Part shown: positions 48,433 through 57,800 of the stretch, one piece after another
Position numbering within the stretch: position 1 is the first letter of the stretch
How the letters are laid out: each line of letters starts with the position of its first letter
Source: an uncultured Nostocoides sp.
GTDB taxonomy: Bacteria; Actinomycetota; Actinomycetes; Actinomycetales; Dermatophilaceae
Assembly: GCA_937873315.1 (NCBI GenBank)
Contig: CALMQX010000027.1
Location: forward strand, 49,721-113,720
Direction: 5' to 3'
DNA: 64,000 bases
The notes under the pieces: model-generated
What the model saw: the letters and a program-made list of their open reading frames with translations, nothing else
Told to the model about the DNA's origin: nothing
Database searches by the model: none
Program-made: the position numbers and the translations under genes

Positions 48433-49814
48433 CAGTAGTCGCCGCTGAGGACGGCGCCGTCTGGGATGGCGCGAGCCTCGCCGTGAATACTGACCGCGCC
48501 CACACAGCGCACCTCGGCGCCAAAGGTCACGTCGGCAGCCACCTCCAGGCGGGTGCACTCGCGCATCGACGGGACGCCGTGGGGGAAGCGCTCCTCGAAG
48601 CCATCGACGAAGCCATAGGTGCGGCCGAGATTCACGAAGGGCTCGTCATGGTCGATCGTGGTCTGCACCTGCCAGGCGCTGTCGAGCCGGTAGATATCGG
48701 AACGGATGAGCAGTAACTCGTTGGTGGACTTCACCGGGCGGAAGCGCGACCGCGGCACCTGCAGGGCACGGGAACCCTCGAAGACCTCTATGGCCGCGCC
48801 CATCGCCGACTCGATCTGGATGACTGGCGTGGATTGCGGGTCGGTGGGGTCAACGGTCTTGCGGTTGACGATGATGGGCAGCCCGAGCACCCCTTCCCCG
48901 GCGGTCAGCGCCGCATCGAGCACGTCCAGGTCGACCCAAAGGTTGTTGGCGTGGAAGAGCCGGTGACGCTCGGTGTCCTGGAAGAAGTCCTGCTCCCCCG
49001 GCACCACCATCGCGCTATCGCGCAGGATCAGCCGACCATCGGCCTTGCGGGTCGCCAAGTGGCCGCCCTTGCGGTCGTTCAGGGTGCGCTCGCAGACCTC
49101 TGCGACATACGGGATCTCGTTGGCCGCCATCCAGGCCGGGATTGCCGGATCGCAGGTCGCGCCGAGGTTGTCCGAGTTTGACAGGAAGAGGTAGCGAAAA
49201 CCCTTGTCGCGCAAGGCATCCAGCAGGCCCGAGGTCTTCAGTGAGGTGTACACATCGCCGTGGCCGGGCGGGCACCACTCGAGCTCGGGGTCCGCCGGCC
49301 AGGACACCGGGGTGAGGTCCTCGGCCCTCAGCTTGGGTTCTTGTGACTGCACAAAGTCCACCGGCAAGTCCCCCACCGCAAGGGTGGGGTAACGCTCGAG
49401 CACCTGCAGCGACTCCGCCCGCGTGCGGAATGAGTTCATCAGCAGCAGCGGAATATCCACGCCATAGCGTGTGCGCAGGTCGAGGATTTGCCGAGCCGTG
49501 ATGTCGAGGAAGGTCAGGCCGTCACGAACACTGAGCACCGACTTCGGGCCGGTGATCCCCATACTCGTGCCCAACCCGCCATTGAGCTTGAGCACCACCG
49601 TGCGCGCTAGCGCCTGGCGCAACTCCTCGGCGCTGGCGCTGAGATCGTCAAGTCGAGCCACCTCGGCCATCGGCTCGATGGTGGACTCGGGGATGAAGCC
49701 AGTGACCTCCGCCTCGAGTTGGCGATAGAAGCGCTCGAATACCGAGATCGCTATGGGGTTGACGCCGGCGGCCACCATGGTCTCGCGGGCGGCCTCTAGG
49801 CCGAGCCTGCTCAT
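48432..49814 (-). CDS. UTP-glucose-1-phosphate uridylyltransferase, eukaryotic-like (UDPGP) type
   Basis: A 460-residue UDP-glucose pyrophosphorylase. It belongs to the UDPGP family of plants, animals and bifidobacteria, shown by VVLKLNGGLGTSMGITGPKS (nucleotide loop), PLLLMNSFRTRAES, FVQSQEPKLRAEDL, WCPPGHGDVYTSL, FLSNSDNLGAT and the FRPVKSTNELLLIRSDIY stretch, and a C-terminal beta-helix. The mycobacterial gene at the same locus is the shorter prokaryotic GalU type, so this is a non-homologous replacement or a lineage difference. It heads the leftward operon; UDP-glucose feeds glycan synthesis. I use the ATG at 49814. Confidence 0.92.
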   Translation of the reverse strand: MSRLGLEAARETMVAAGVNPIAISVFERFYRQLEAEVTGFIPESTIEPMAEVARLDDLSASAEELRQALARTVVLKLNGGLGTSMGITGPKSVLSVRDGLTFLDITARQILDLRTRYGVDIPLLLMNSFRTRAESLQVLERYPTLAVGDLPVDFVQSQEPKLRAEDLTPVSWPADPELEWCPPGHGDVYTSLKTSGLLDALRDKGFRYLFLSNSDNLGATCDPAIPAWMAANEIPYVAEVCERTLNDRKGGHLATRKADGRLILRDSAMVVPGEQDFFQDTERHRLFHANNLWVDLDVLDAALTAGEGVLGLPIIVNRKTVDPTDPQSTPVIQIESAMGAAIEVFEGSRALQVPRSRFRPVKSTNELLLIRSDIYRLDSAWQVQTTIDHDEPFVNLGRTYGFVDGFEERFPHGVPSMRECTRLEVAADVTFGAEVRCVGAVSIHGEARAIPDGAVLSGDY

Positions 49815-49837
49815 GCGCCACAGCCTACGATGATGGT

Positions 49838-50410
49838 GTGGACCCGTCACCTCTGAAGAATGACGTGAGACGCGAATTGCGAGCGGGGCGGCGAGCGACC
49901 GCGCAGGCTCGCGACCGGGATGCCGACGACCTCGCCTTGACTCGTCAGGGGCTCACCCTGGTCCGCTCGCTCGGACTCGGCTCGGGATCAACGGTCACGC
50001 TCTACGAGGCCTGGGCCGGCGAACCGCCGACCGCCGGACTGCTGGGCGGCTTGCAGGCTCGCGGGATTCGGGTTTTGCTGCCGATCACCGATCCCGATTT
50101 GGACCTCGATTGGTATGCCGCCCACGACCCAGCACGCACCCCGCTAGGCAAGAACGCCATTGGGGTAGCCGAACTGATCCTGGCGCCGGGCTTGGCCGTC
50201 GACCACTTCGGGACGCGGCTCGGCCAGGGCGGCGGCTGCTACGACAAGGCATTGCCCCGTCGTCACCCAGGGGTGAAGGTCGTGACCATGCTCCACCCCG
50301 GCGAGTTGGTGGAGGGGCCACTGCCACGGGAAAGCCATGACCAGTGCGTCGATGGCGTGCTCACCTGCGAAGGCGTCACCTGGCTGCCGGGCGCGACCGC
50401 CCAGGACTAG
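49838..50410 (+). CDS. 5-formyltetrahydrofolate cyclo-ligase
   Basis: A 190-residue ATP-dependent enzyme that converts 5-formyl-THF to 5,10-methenyl-THF. Seen are KNDVRRELRAGRRA, the VLLPITDPDLDLDWYA strand, NAIGVAELILAPGLAVDHFGTRLGQGGGCYDKAL (the GxGGGYYD signature, here GQGGGCYD) and a C-terminal ESHDQCVDGVLT. It is divergent from the pyrophosphorylase by 23 bases, as in mycobacteria, and its stop overlaps the end of the convergent acylase gene. Confidence 0.93.
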   Translation: MDPSPLKNDVRRELRAGRRATAQARDRDADDLALTRQGLTLVRSLGLGSGSTVTLYEAWAGEPPTAGLLGGLQARGIRVLLPITDPDLDLDWYAAHDPARTPLGKNAIGVAELILAPGLAVDHFGTRLGQGGGCYDKALPRRHPGVKVVTMLHPGELVEGPLPRESHDQCVDGVLTCEGVTWLPGATAQD

Positions 50411-52986
50411 CTGGCCGCGATGGGTTTGAGGGTCAACTCATCCACGCCAGCCTCGCGGATCGCGTTCTCCGAGTACCGCCACGGCCGCTGGCGACCCTCG
50501 ACCCAGTCCTGCGTTTGATCGGCATAGTGATCGTTGAAGGGATGCCCGCTCACGCCCGACAGCGAGATCCAGGTCGAGCCGTCGAGGTTCGCCAGGTCGA
50601 CCACCATCCTCATCGATGGCGCTGCAACCACACCGAAGCCGGTGCCCGCATCCCAGGAGGTCGCATTGACGATCGCGCCGCCGCCACTGACGGCATACGG
50701 GCCGTTGTTGACCATCCACTGAACGATCCCCGGGGTCGTGTCCCCGCCGAGAATGGCGTGCTTCAGCGTCATCTGGTGCAGCTGGCCCCACTCCCAGGTG
50801 GCCGGATCCTTGCCGAGTTTGCGGGTGAGCTCCTCGCGGGCCTGAACCAGCGCCAGCCGAAGGATCTCGTCGCGGGACTCGACAACCGTCAACGTTCGCT
50901 TGTTGTCCCACCACGTGCTCTTGGGATCCTCGAGCATCTGTGCGAATGCCGCCCGCCACCGGGCGCCGCCATCAGCGCGCATCCCGGAGGGTAGGTCGTC
51001 GTCGAAGGTGAGTTCGGTGAGCGCCTGCCAGACCGCATTGAGATAGGCGGCCGCGGCCGACCCCTCGCCGCTGGCCGGGGTGGCGGAGGTCCCGGCGCGA
51101 AGGAGATCCTGGGCTTCCCTGGTGAAGGAGTCGCTGGCCAGCGGAATCTTGACCAAGGCCGCGGACAAAGTGTCGGCGAAGAGGTTGGTGTCGTCCATCT
51201 GGATCTGCGCCATGGCCGCCGGCGTCAACGCGCCCGCCCCGGTGATCAGGTCGGTGATCTGCTTGGCCCGGTAGCCATAGTCCCAATCCGTGGTGAGGAA
51301 TGGCCTACTCGCCTGGGTCACAGCCTGATTGGCCGTGACGATCATCTCGTCCGCCGGATCCAGCACCCACGGCAGGTCGGCAGGCTTGACGAAGCCGCGC
51401 CAGGAGTACGAGGAGTCCCAACCGGGCGCTGGCCAGTATCCCGCCGGCGCGCCACTGACGGCGGAGATCCGCACCGGGATCAGGCCCGGAGCCTGGTAGC
51501 CGATATGTCCGGAGGTATCGGCATAGACCAAGTTCTGTGCGGGCACCGCGAATTTGGCTGCTGCTGCACGGAATTCACTGAAGTTGGTCGCGAGATTGAG
51601 TCCGAGGATGGCATCCGCAGTGGTCGTCGGCTGCAAACCCGTCCAGGCCAGCGAAACGGCGAAGTCTTCGTCGGTGGCCCCCTTGCCAGCCACCGGCGCG
51701 CTTCGGCCGGCCTCGGCCAGCGGTTCCAGCACGTCAGAGAGAACCGGGCCGTGACTAGTCGAGCGGACCGTGATGGTGACCGGGTCCCCGCCGGCAACCT
51801 CGATGCGCTCACTGCGCGTTTGGACCGGCGACCAGGCGCCATCGAGTTGCACCTGCCCATCGCGGATGCGCTCGAGATAGAAGTCGCTGACATCGGGCGC
51901 CATATTGGTCATGCCCCAGGCAATGGACTGGTTATGACCGATGATCACGCCCGGCACACCGGCCAGGGAGAAGCCACTGACGCGCAGCGGGCAGCTAGCC
52001 GAGACAGCGCGGCACTGGATGGAGTTCTGGATCCAGATGCCGGGTTGGCTGGTGGCCAGGTGCGGGTCATTGGCGAGGATCGGCTTGCCGGTGGCTGAGT
52101 GTTTCCCGGTGACCACCCAGGAGTTCGATCCGATGCCCTCCCCCCGTCCGACCAGGTCGGGGACCGCTGCCAGGGCGTCTTCCACCGCGGCATACCGGCG
52201 CTGAGCGGCCTGCGAGGTCACCTCGGCGAGCGGTTCGCCAGCCGAGCCGAGTTGGCCGCCGGAGGAACTCGGCTGCCACTCCTGACTCGAGAGGATCGCT
52301 GGGTGCTCGAGGTAAGGGTAGGGCGGATAGACCGCCTGGATCTGGGCGGCGGTAAGTCGACCGGCCATCCGCGCGCGAGCCAGCTCATCCCGGTAGTTGG
52401 CTTTCAGGTCCCAGGACATCGCTCGCAGCCAGACCAGGGAGTCGACCGGGCTCCATTCCGGAATCGAACCCACCGGCACCCGGACCGAGAGCACGGCGTA
52501 TTCCAGGGCCACCTGAGATGTGGAACGCCCCTTCAGATAGGCGTTGACGCCGTCCGCATAGGCCTGCAGCACCTGCCGTGTCTGGGGATCGAGCGTGGGC
52601 AACTCGGCCTCGGCGACGCGCCGCCAACCCATCGTGCGGATGGTCTTGTCCGAGGTGAGCGCCCCGTCACCCACCAGCGCGGCCAGCGTCCCGCTCGCCA
52701 CCCGGCGTCGCACATCCATCTCGAAGAAGCGCTCTTGAGCGTGCACATAGCCCTGCGCCCTGGCGAGGTCGGTCAGCGAGTCCCCGAAGATGTGCGGCAC
52801 GCCGCTCTCGTCACGCAGAACCGAGACGGGCGCCGAGAGTCCGCTCAGTTCCAGTTCACCGGTCACCTGGGGGAAGGGTCGGCGGGCGAAGGAGATGCCC
52901 ACGACCGCAGCAGCGACCAGCGCGATCACCAGCACTGCACCGAGCCCGACGAGGACCCGGCGTACCGTGACTGCCCGATTACTCAC
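50407..52986 (-). CDS. Penicillin acylase family N-terminal-nucleophile hydrolase
   Basis: An 859-residue exported or membrane-anchored hydrolase. A single N-terminal helix (VRRVLVGLGAVLVIALVAAAVVGI) anchors or exports it. The alpha region begins SVLRDESGVPHIFGDSLTDLARAQGYVHAQERFFEMD; self-cleavage should expose the serine of GIGSNSWVVTG (near residue 280), followed by GKPILANDPHL and SFSLAGVPGVIIGHNQSIAWG. The beta region ends at SGHPFNDHYADQTQDWVEG. Members hydrolyse amide bonds of penicillins, acyl-homoserine lactones or peptides; the substrate here is unknown. The GTG at 52986 keeps the whole membrane helix; the upstream extension is rejected. Confidence 0.9.
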   Translation of the reverse strand: MSNRAVTVRRVLVGLGAVLVIALVAAAVVGISFARRPFPQVTGELELSGLSAPVSVLRDESGVPHIFGDSLTDLARAQGYVHAQERFFEMDVRRRVASGTLAALVGDGALTSDKTIRTMGWRRVAEAELPTLDPQTRQVLQAYADGVNAYLKGRSTSQVALEYAVLSVRVPVGSIPEWSPVDSLVWLRAMSWDLKANYRDELARARMAGRLTAAQIQAVYPPYPYLEHPAILSSQEWQPSSSGGQLGSAGEPLAEVTSQAAQRRYAAVEDALAAVPDLVGRGEGIGSNSWVVTGKHSATGKPILANDPHLATSQPGIWIQNSIQCRAVSASCPLRVSGFSLAGVPGVIIGHNQSIAWGMTNMAPDVSDFYLERIRDGQVQLDGAWSPVQTRSERIEVAGGDPVTITVRSTSHGPVLSDVLEPLAEAGRSAPVAGKGATDEDFAVSLAWTGLQPTTTADAILGLNLATNFSEFRAAAAKFAVPAQNLVYADTSGHIGYQAPGLIPVRISAVSGAPAGYWPAPGWDSSYSWRGFVKPADLPWVLDPADEMIVTANQAVTQASRPFLTTDWDYGYRAKQITDLITGAGALTPAAMAQIQMDDTNLFADTLSAALVKIPLASDSFTREAQDLLRAGTSATPASGEGSAAAAYLNAVWQALTELTFDDDLPSGMRADGGARWRAAFAQMLEDPKSTWWDNKRTLTVVESRDEILRLALVQAREELTRKLGKDPATWEWGQLHQMTLKHAILGGDTTPGIVQWMVNNGPYAVSGGGAIVNATSWDAGTGFGVVAAPSMRMVVDLANLDGSTWISLSGVSGHPFNDHYADQTQDWVEGRQRPWRYSENAIREAGVDELTLKPIAAS

Positions 52987-53051
52987 GGGTTCGAGCGTAG
53001 GCCACATCGCTGGGTGCCTCGGGGACCCCACGGTCACTGTAAAATCCTCGG

Positions 53052-53402
53052 GTGCCCACCTACGCCTACGCCTGCACCGCATGCGACCACCGGTTCGATG
53101 CCGTCCAGTCCTTCAGCGACGAGGCCTTGACGCAGTGCCCTGAATGCGGCGGTCGATTGCGCAAGGTCTTCTCGTCGGTCGGCGTGGTCTTTAAGGGCAG
53201 CGGCTTCTACCGCACCGACAACGCGACCTCGCGCACGAGCACCGTCCCGGCAGGCACTGGAGGCGCCGCCGCGTCGGGCAACTCTGACTCAGGGACGTCG
53301 ACCTCCTCCGACTCGGGATCCAGCACCTCGGGAACGGGATCGTCCGGGGAGTCCTCGTCCACACCAGCTCCCGCCGCCGCGTCTGCGTCCACAGCGCTCT
53401 GA
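53052..53402 (+). CDS. FmdB-type zinc ribbon protein, Ruc-like
   Basis: A 116-residue protein whose first 50 residues form an FmdB zinc ribbon (MPTYAYACTACDHRFD and CPECGGRLRKVFSSVGVVFKGSGFY), four cysteines in two CxxC pairs. The remaining 65 residues are a Ser/Gly/Thr-rich disordered tail. The same shape and the same position beside 5-formyl-THF cyclo-ligase are seen for Rv0991c of M. tuberculosis, described as a redox-regulated chaperone (Ruc), so a similar role is a reasonable inference. The GTG start is divergent from the acylase gene. Confidence 0.85.
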   Translation: MPTYAYACTACDHRFDAVQSFSDEALTQCPECGGRLRKVFSSVGVVFKGSGFYRTDNATSRTSTVPAGTGGAAASGNSDSGTSTSSDSGSSTSGTGSSGESSSTPAPAAASASTAL

Positions 53403-53444
53403 CGCGCCCCTTGGGGATATCGCCTGGGCGCCTAGCGTTCGGGT

Positions 53445-54110
53445 ATGCCGCGACTCCACCTCCGCCGTACTCCGGCCACCTCGGTCAGCCGCCGGTCACG
53501 ATGGCGTCGCCGACTGGTTCGCAAGGTGCTCGCGGTGCTCGCGCTCGCCGGGGCGGCGATCGCGGTGATCCTCACGCTTCGTCCACCCTCCCCCAGCATG
53601 ACCGAGGTCCTGGTCGCGGCGCATGACCTCGATGGCGGCACCACCATCAGCGCGGCAGACCTCCGCGCAACCAGAGTGCCCTCGCCATGGGTCTACCCCG
53701 GCTCGATGTCCAGCGAGAGCGAGCTGCACGGTCGAGTCCTCACCGGTCCGCTGGTCGCCGGCGAACCGGTCACCCTGGCCCGTCTGGTCCCGCGCTCGGC
53801 CGCTGATGGCCTCGCCCTCGGCCAGGTCGCCGTTCACCTGCTGGCCGCTGACCCGGCGGCACTGCGCCTAGTCACCTCGGGGACCCGGGTCACGGTCTAC
53901 CCCGCCACCGGAGGTGAAGCCTGGGCGCACGCAGCGCTGGTGCTTGCGGTCGATCCGGCACCCGATGACACCTTGGGACTCGGCGCAGATTCGTCGCCTC
54001 GGGGCCTGACGGTGGCGCTGTCTCAACGTGATGCTGACCGCATTCATCAAGGTCAAAGACCCGACGGCCAACCCCCCGCCGTGCTCGTCGTGCTGGCGAG
54101 CGCCGGCTAG
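53445..54110 (+). CDS. SAF-domain membrane protein, CpaB-like
   Basis: A 221-residue protein with a very basic N-terminus, one membrane helix (KVLAVLALAGAAIAVILTL) and a SAF domain, TEVLVAAHDLDGGTTISAADLRATRVPSPW followed by GRVLTGPLVAGEPVTLARLV. The C-terminal part resembles the RcpC/CpaB region of Flp pilus assembly proteins, VAVHLLAADPAALRLVTSGTRVTVYP. No other pilus genes are nearby, so a pilus role is not supported by context. Confidence 0.8.
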   Translation: MPRLHLRRTPATSVSRRSRWRRRLVRKVLAVLALAGAAIAVILTLRPPSPSMTEVLVAAHDLDGGTTISAADLRATRVPSPWVYPGSMSSESELHGRVLTGPLVAGEPVTLARLVPRSAADGLALGQVAVHLLAADPAALRLVTSGTRVTVYPATGGEAWAHAALVLAVDPAPDDTLGLGADSSPRGLTVALSQRDADRIHQGQRPDGQPPAVLVVLASAG

Positions 54111-54216
54111 CACGGCCGTCGCGGACACGCGCAGCGGGCCAACCAAAGTAGATGAGCAAGCGTTTTCACGCTAGATTTCCGGACTGCAGGTTTTCTGAAA
54201 CTGAAAGGGGAATCCC

Positions 54217-54585
54217 ATGAAGGGATTCAAGAACTTCATCATGCAGGGCAATGTCGTCGAGCTCGCTGTGGCCGTCGTCATCGCCGGGGCATTCGGCAAG
54301 GTCGTTGAGGCCTTCGTCAAGCTCATCATGGACATCATCGGCAAGGTCATTGGTGGCCAGCCGAACTTCGACAGCCTCAACGCCGGTGGCGTGGTCTACG
54401 GCACCGTCATCACGGCTCTGGTCGGCTTCCTGATCCTGGCCGCCGCGGTCTACCTCATGGTCGTCAAGCCCTACGAGGCAGCCCAGGCCCGCTTCAAGAA
54501 GGACGCGCCCGCCGAGGACGCGCCGGACCCGCAGGTGGAGCTCCTCAAGGAGATCCGCGACGCAGTCCGCGCCAACCGCGCCTGA
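54217..54585 (+). CDS. mscL: Large-conductance mechanosensitive channel
   Basis: A 122-residue homopentameric channel that opens under osmotic downshock. The N-terminal amphipathic helix and first membrane helix are KGFKNFIMQGNVVELAVAVVIAGAFGKVV; the second is VYGTVITALVGFLILAAAVYLMVV; the C-terminal helix is VELLKEIRDAVRAN. AAAGGGG precedes the ATG. Its C-terminal acidic linker is short. A terminator follows. Confidence 0.96.
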   Translation: MKGFKNFIMQGNVVELAVAVVIAGAFGKVVEAFVKLIMDIIGKVIGGQPNFDSLNAGGVVYGTVITALVGFLILAAAVYLMVVKPYEAAQARFKKDAPAEDAPDPQVELLKEIRDAVRANRA

Positions 54586-54599
54586 GTTCGTCTCGACGT

Positions 54600-54627
54600 A
54601 AGGCCCCGGGATGTTTCCCGGGGCCTT
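54600..54627 (+). terminator. Terminator after mscL
   Basis: AAGGCCCCGGGA pairs with TCCCGGGGCCTT over 12 bp with a TGTT loop and is followed by TTTCGT, 14 bases after the mscL stop. Confidence 0.9.
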
Positions 54628-54842
54628 TCGTCATGCTCACTCCCAATGTGGGGGGCGCTGTTCTTGCAACCAGCGATCGTGCGCGGGGTCGCCCGCGCCA
54701 TCGCCCCAACCCTCGTCGGTGTCGTCGCGGGTCTGCTGCGTTGTCTGCGTGGTCGCCGCCCGCTGATCGGCGTGGTCTGGCTCCGTCGGCGTGGATCTGC
54801 CACCGGTCGCGGGACGGATGACGCGTCGGTGCTTTCGGCGGG

Positions 54843-57800
54843 TCACGATGGCATCCCGGGAACCAGAGCGAGGAGTCGAGCGACCTCGCGGGCCGGATCG
54901 CGGTAGAACTCCATGGACCAGACCTGAGCCGGGGTCCATCCCATCGCAGATAACGTCTGGGCTCGCAGGCGATCCCGGTCGCGCACGGTGGGTCGGGCGG
55001 CATATGCCGCCCCGTCACCGACGATAGCGAGCGCCAGTCGGCTTGGGTCCTGCGGGTGCTGCACCACCACATCGATGGGGTCGCTGGCACCCACTCGCTC
55101 ATGAACCACCAGGCCAGCGGCCCGCAGACGCTCCGCCAACTGGCGCATCAGCGGATCGAGTGCGCCGGCACTGAGGGTGGGGCCTTGGCGGCTCAGTTCG
55201 GGCAGCCGCTCCAAGACAGCCCGGAGCAGCCGCCCGCCTTCCGAGCGCAGCCGCGAGGGCTCCAGATCGGCTGCCATGAGGCTCGAGATGACGGTCAGTT
55301 GCCGGCGCGCCCGGGTGAGCGCGACCGCGAGATGGCGTTCACCGCTCGGGTCGCTGAGGAGGCCAAACTGGTTCAGCACCCGACCGTGGGGGGTCTTGCC
55401 GAAACCCACCGCGAGGACGATGTGATCGCGCACCTCTGCGGACACGCGATCCATCGGAGCGATGAAGAAGCCGTTCGGACCAGCCGGCGTGAGCGCCCGG
55501 GCAACCTCGGGCGTGGCACTTGCCAGGGACCGGTTGAGCGCCCGCTGTATGCGCTCAGCGTGGGCCGTCGAGAGGGTCACCACCCCGAGTGACTGGTCGG
55601 GCGAGTGCGCAGCGTGCGCCAGCACCTGGCGGACCACTTCGTCCACCTCGGCAGCCGTGGTCTCCACAGCACCCGCGCCCTCACGCGGCATACCCTCGCC
55701 GTCGATGTGTGTGAAATGGACCGGTGAGGCAACGTCGACGCCGGGCAGACCTCGCAGCCGACCGTCGTAGAAGGTCTCATTGGCGAGCTCGAGCAGACGT
55801 TCGTCCATCGCTGCGTAGTGCTGACTCAACTCGCGAACCGCCAGGATGTGGACGGCCGCCGACAACGCCGAGTCCGGCAGTTCGCCCTCCCCAGCCACCA
55901 ACTCGGATCGATCCCGAGCTGTTGCCCCAGTCACAAAACCGCTCGGCGCCAGGAACTGAGGGTCACCCACGACCACGAGTTGCCGCGCGCGGGCAACCGC
56001 GGAGATCACGGCAGCCGTGGGCAGTTGCGAGGCCTCCTCGACGATGATCAGGTCGAGCCGGGTCGTCGGCGGAACCAAGGCACCGATCAGCAGTGGGCTG
56101 ACCGCGAGGCAAGGCCGCAGCGCGAGGATGGCATCGCCATGCGCGGCTAGGAGATGGGCCACGGCGACAGCTGGTGCGTCGGACTCGGCCGCCGCACGGA
56201 TCGCGGTCTCAGCCGCCGGGTCTGCCGCGAGCGCGGCCCGGCTGCGCTGCCGGATCAAGGACCTGACCAAGCGCGCTTGGCCGCGCAGCATGGCTTCATC
56301 AGTCTTCGCGAATTCCGCTGCACGCGTGCGGAGTTCGTCACCCGAGAAAGTTGTCATGCGAGGGTCGGTGAGGACCTGTTGCTCGGCGAGCGAGCCCCAC
56401 CAGAGCAGCTCCACTTCGTCGGACACGGCATCCGGGAGCACGCCTCGGGCGGCGAGGTCGTCCACCAAGGGGCCCAGGCCGGCAGCCCGCACAGCCTCGA
56501 GACCCTCCCGGACGTGGGGCACCACTCGCGCTCGTTCCGCGCTCTCCGCAAGGGCGGCGATTCGTGCGGTCAGCTCGGCCCTCGGCTTGTTGATCAGGCG
56601 TATGCCGCTGCCGTCGGGCACCCGCGAATCCAGCCAGGCCAGGTCGTCCGCCAACGCTGAGTAGGCGCTCTGCGCGCGGTCCAACTCGGCAGGGATCTCT
56701 GGGCGGCCACCGGGTCCGGCGAGATCGCGCCAGGCGCTACGTTGGTGATGCGCGGTGAGCAGCGCGGCATGCAGGTCGGGCGGGGGCACACCGGGGCGCA
56801 GCAGCGAACGCGCCTGTCGACGCAGGCGGCGCCGCGCCCACCAGCTGAGCTCATTCTCCTGCCGGTCGTTCGGTGCCGTGGCCGCCACGATTTCGGTCAG
56901 CGGGATGTCGAAGATGTCAGGGCGGAAAGTCTCCAGGGTGTCGCGGACCGAGGACACCGTGTCGATGAGGCGTCCCCACGCCGCGACCGTGGGCATCGTC
57001 GGCAGCTGGATGCCCTCAAAGACGGTGTCCACTACCGACTGCACGGTGTCCAGACGACCCTCGGCGAGGCCGAGGACGATGTCGCTGGCCCGATCGGCGT
57101 CGGCCTCGTCAACCAGGTTGGAGCCGAACCAGGGGTCATCCTCGCCGGTCTCGCTCCAGGCGCCCAGGCGCGCGAGCTCATGTAGTCGGGCGCCCAATTC
57201 CAGGGCCTTGGTGCGGGGCATTGCCGCAAGGGCGGCGCCGTCGAGGCGGACGCGGGTGCGCGGGCCAGAGGGCAAGGCCGTGAGGCGCGCAACCTCCTGA
57301 ATGATCGCGTGCGCACTGACGCCCCAGGGCTCTCGGGGGGTGTGCATCGCCGCCGCGTGCTGAGCAAGCTCATCCTCGGCCGCGGCGTGCGCCGCATTGC
57401 TCACCCGGTCGGCGTCGGGTTGCTCGCTCTGGTGAGCGGCATCGATGCTGTGCACTAACTGCGCGGCGAGGTCCCGAGAGGTGGCCACACCATCACGCAG
57501 CTCCAGCACCAGATCGTCCAGACCGACCTCAGCCAGGCGAGCCCGCAGGTCTGCGATGGCTCCGGGCCGTTGGGCCACCAGGGCCAGCCGCTGCCCGCTG
57601 CCTGCGCTGGCGGCGATGAGATTGGCGATCGTGTGGGTGGCGCCGGTGCCGGGTGGGGCGTCGATGACCAGGCTGGTGCCGTGACGCACATCGGCGAGGG
57701 CAGCCAGTTGGTCGGCGTCGGCCTCCACCACCAGGCCCTGACGAGCCGCCTCAAGGACTGCGGCGGGGGGCTGGCCGTGAGCGAGCGAGGAGATCGCGTC

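Noticed and set aside
53445..54110. Part of a Flp pilus locus
   Set aside because: The SAF domain is CpaB-like, but no other pilus assembly genes lie in the window.
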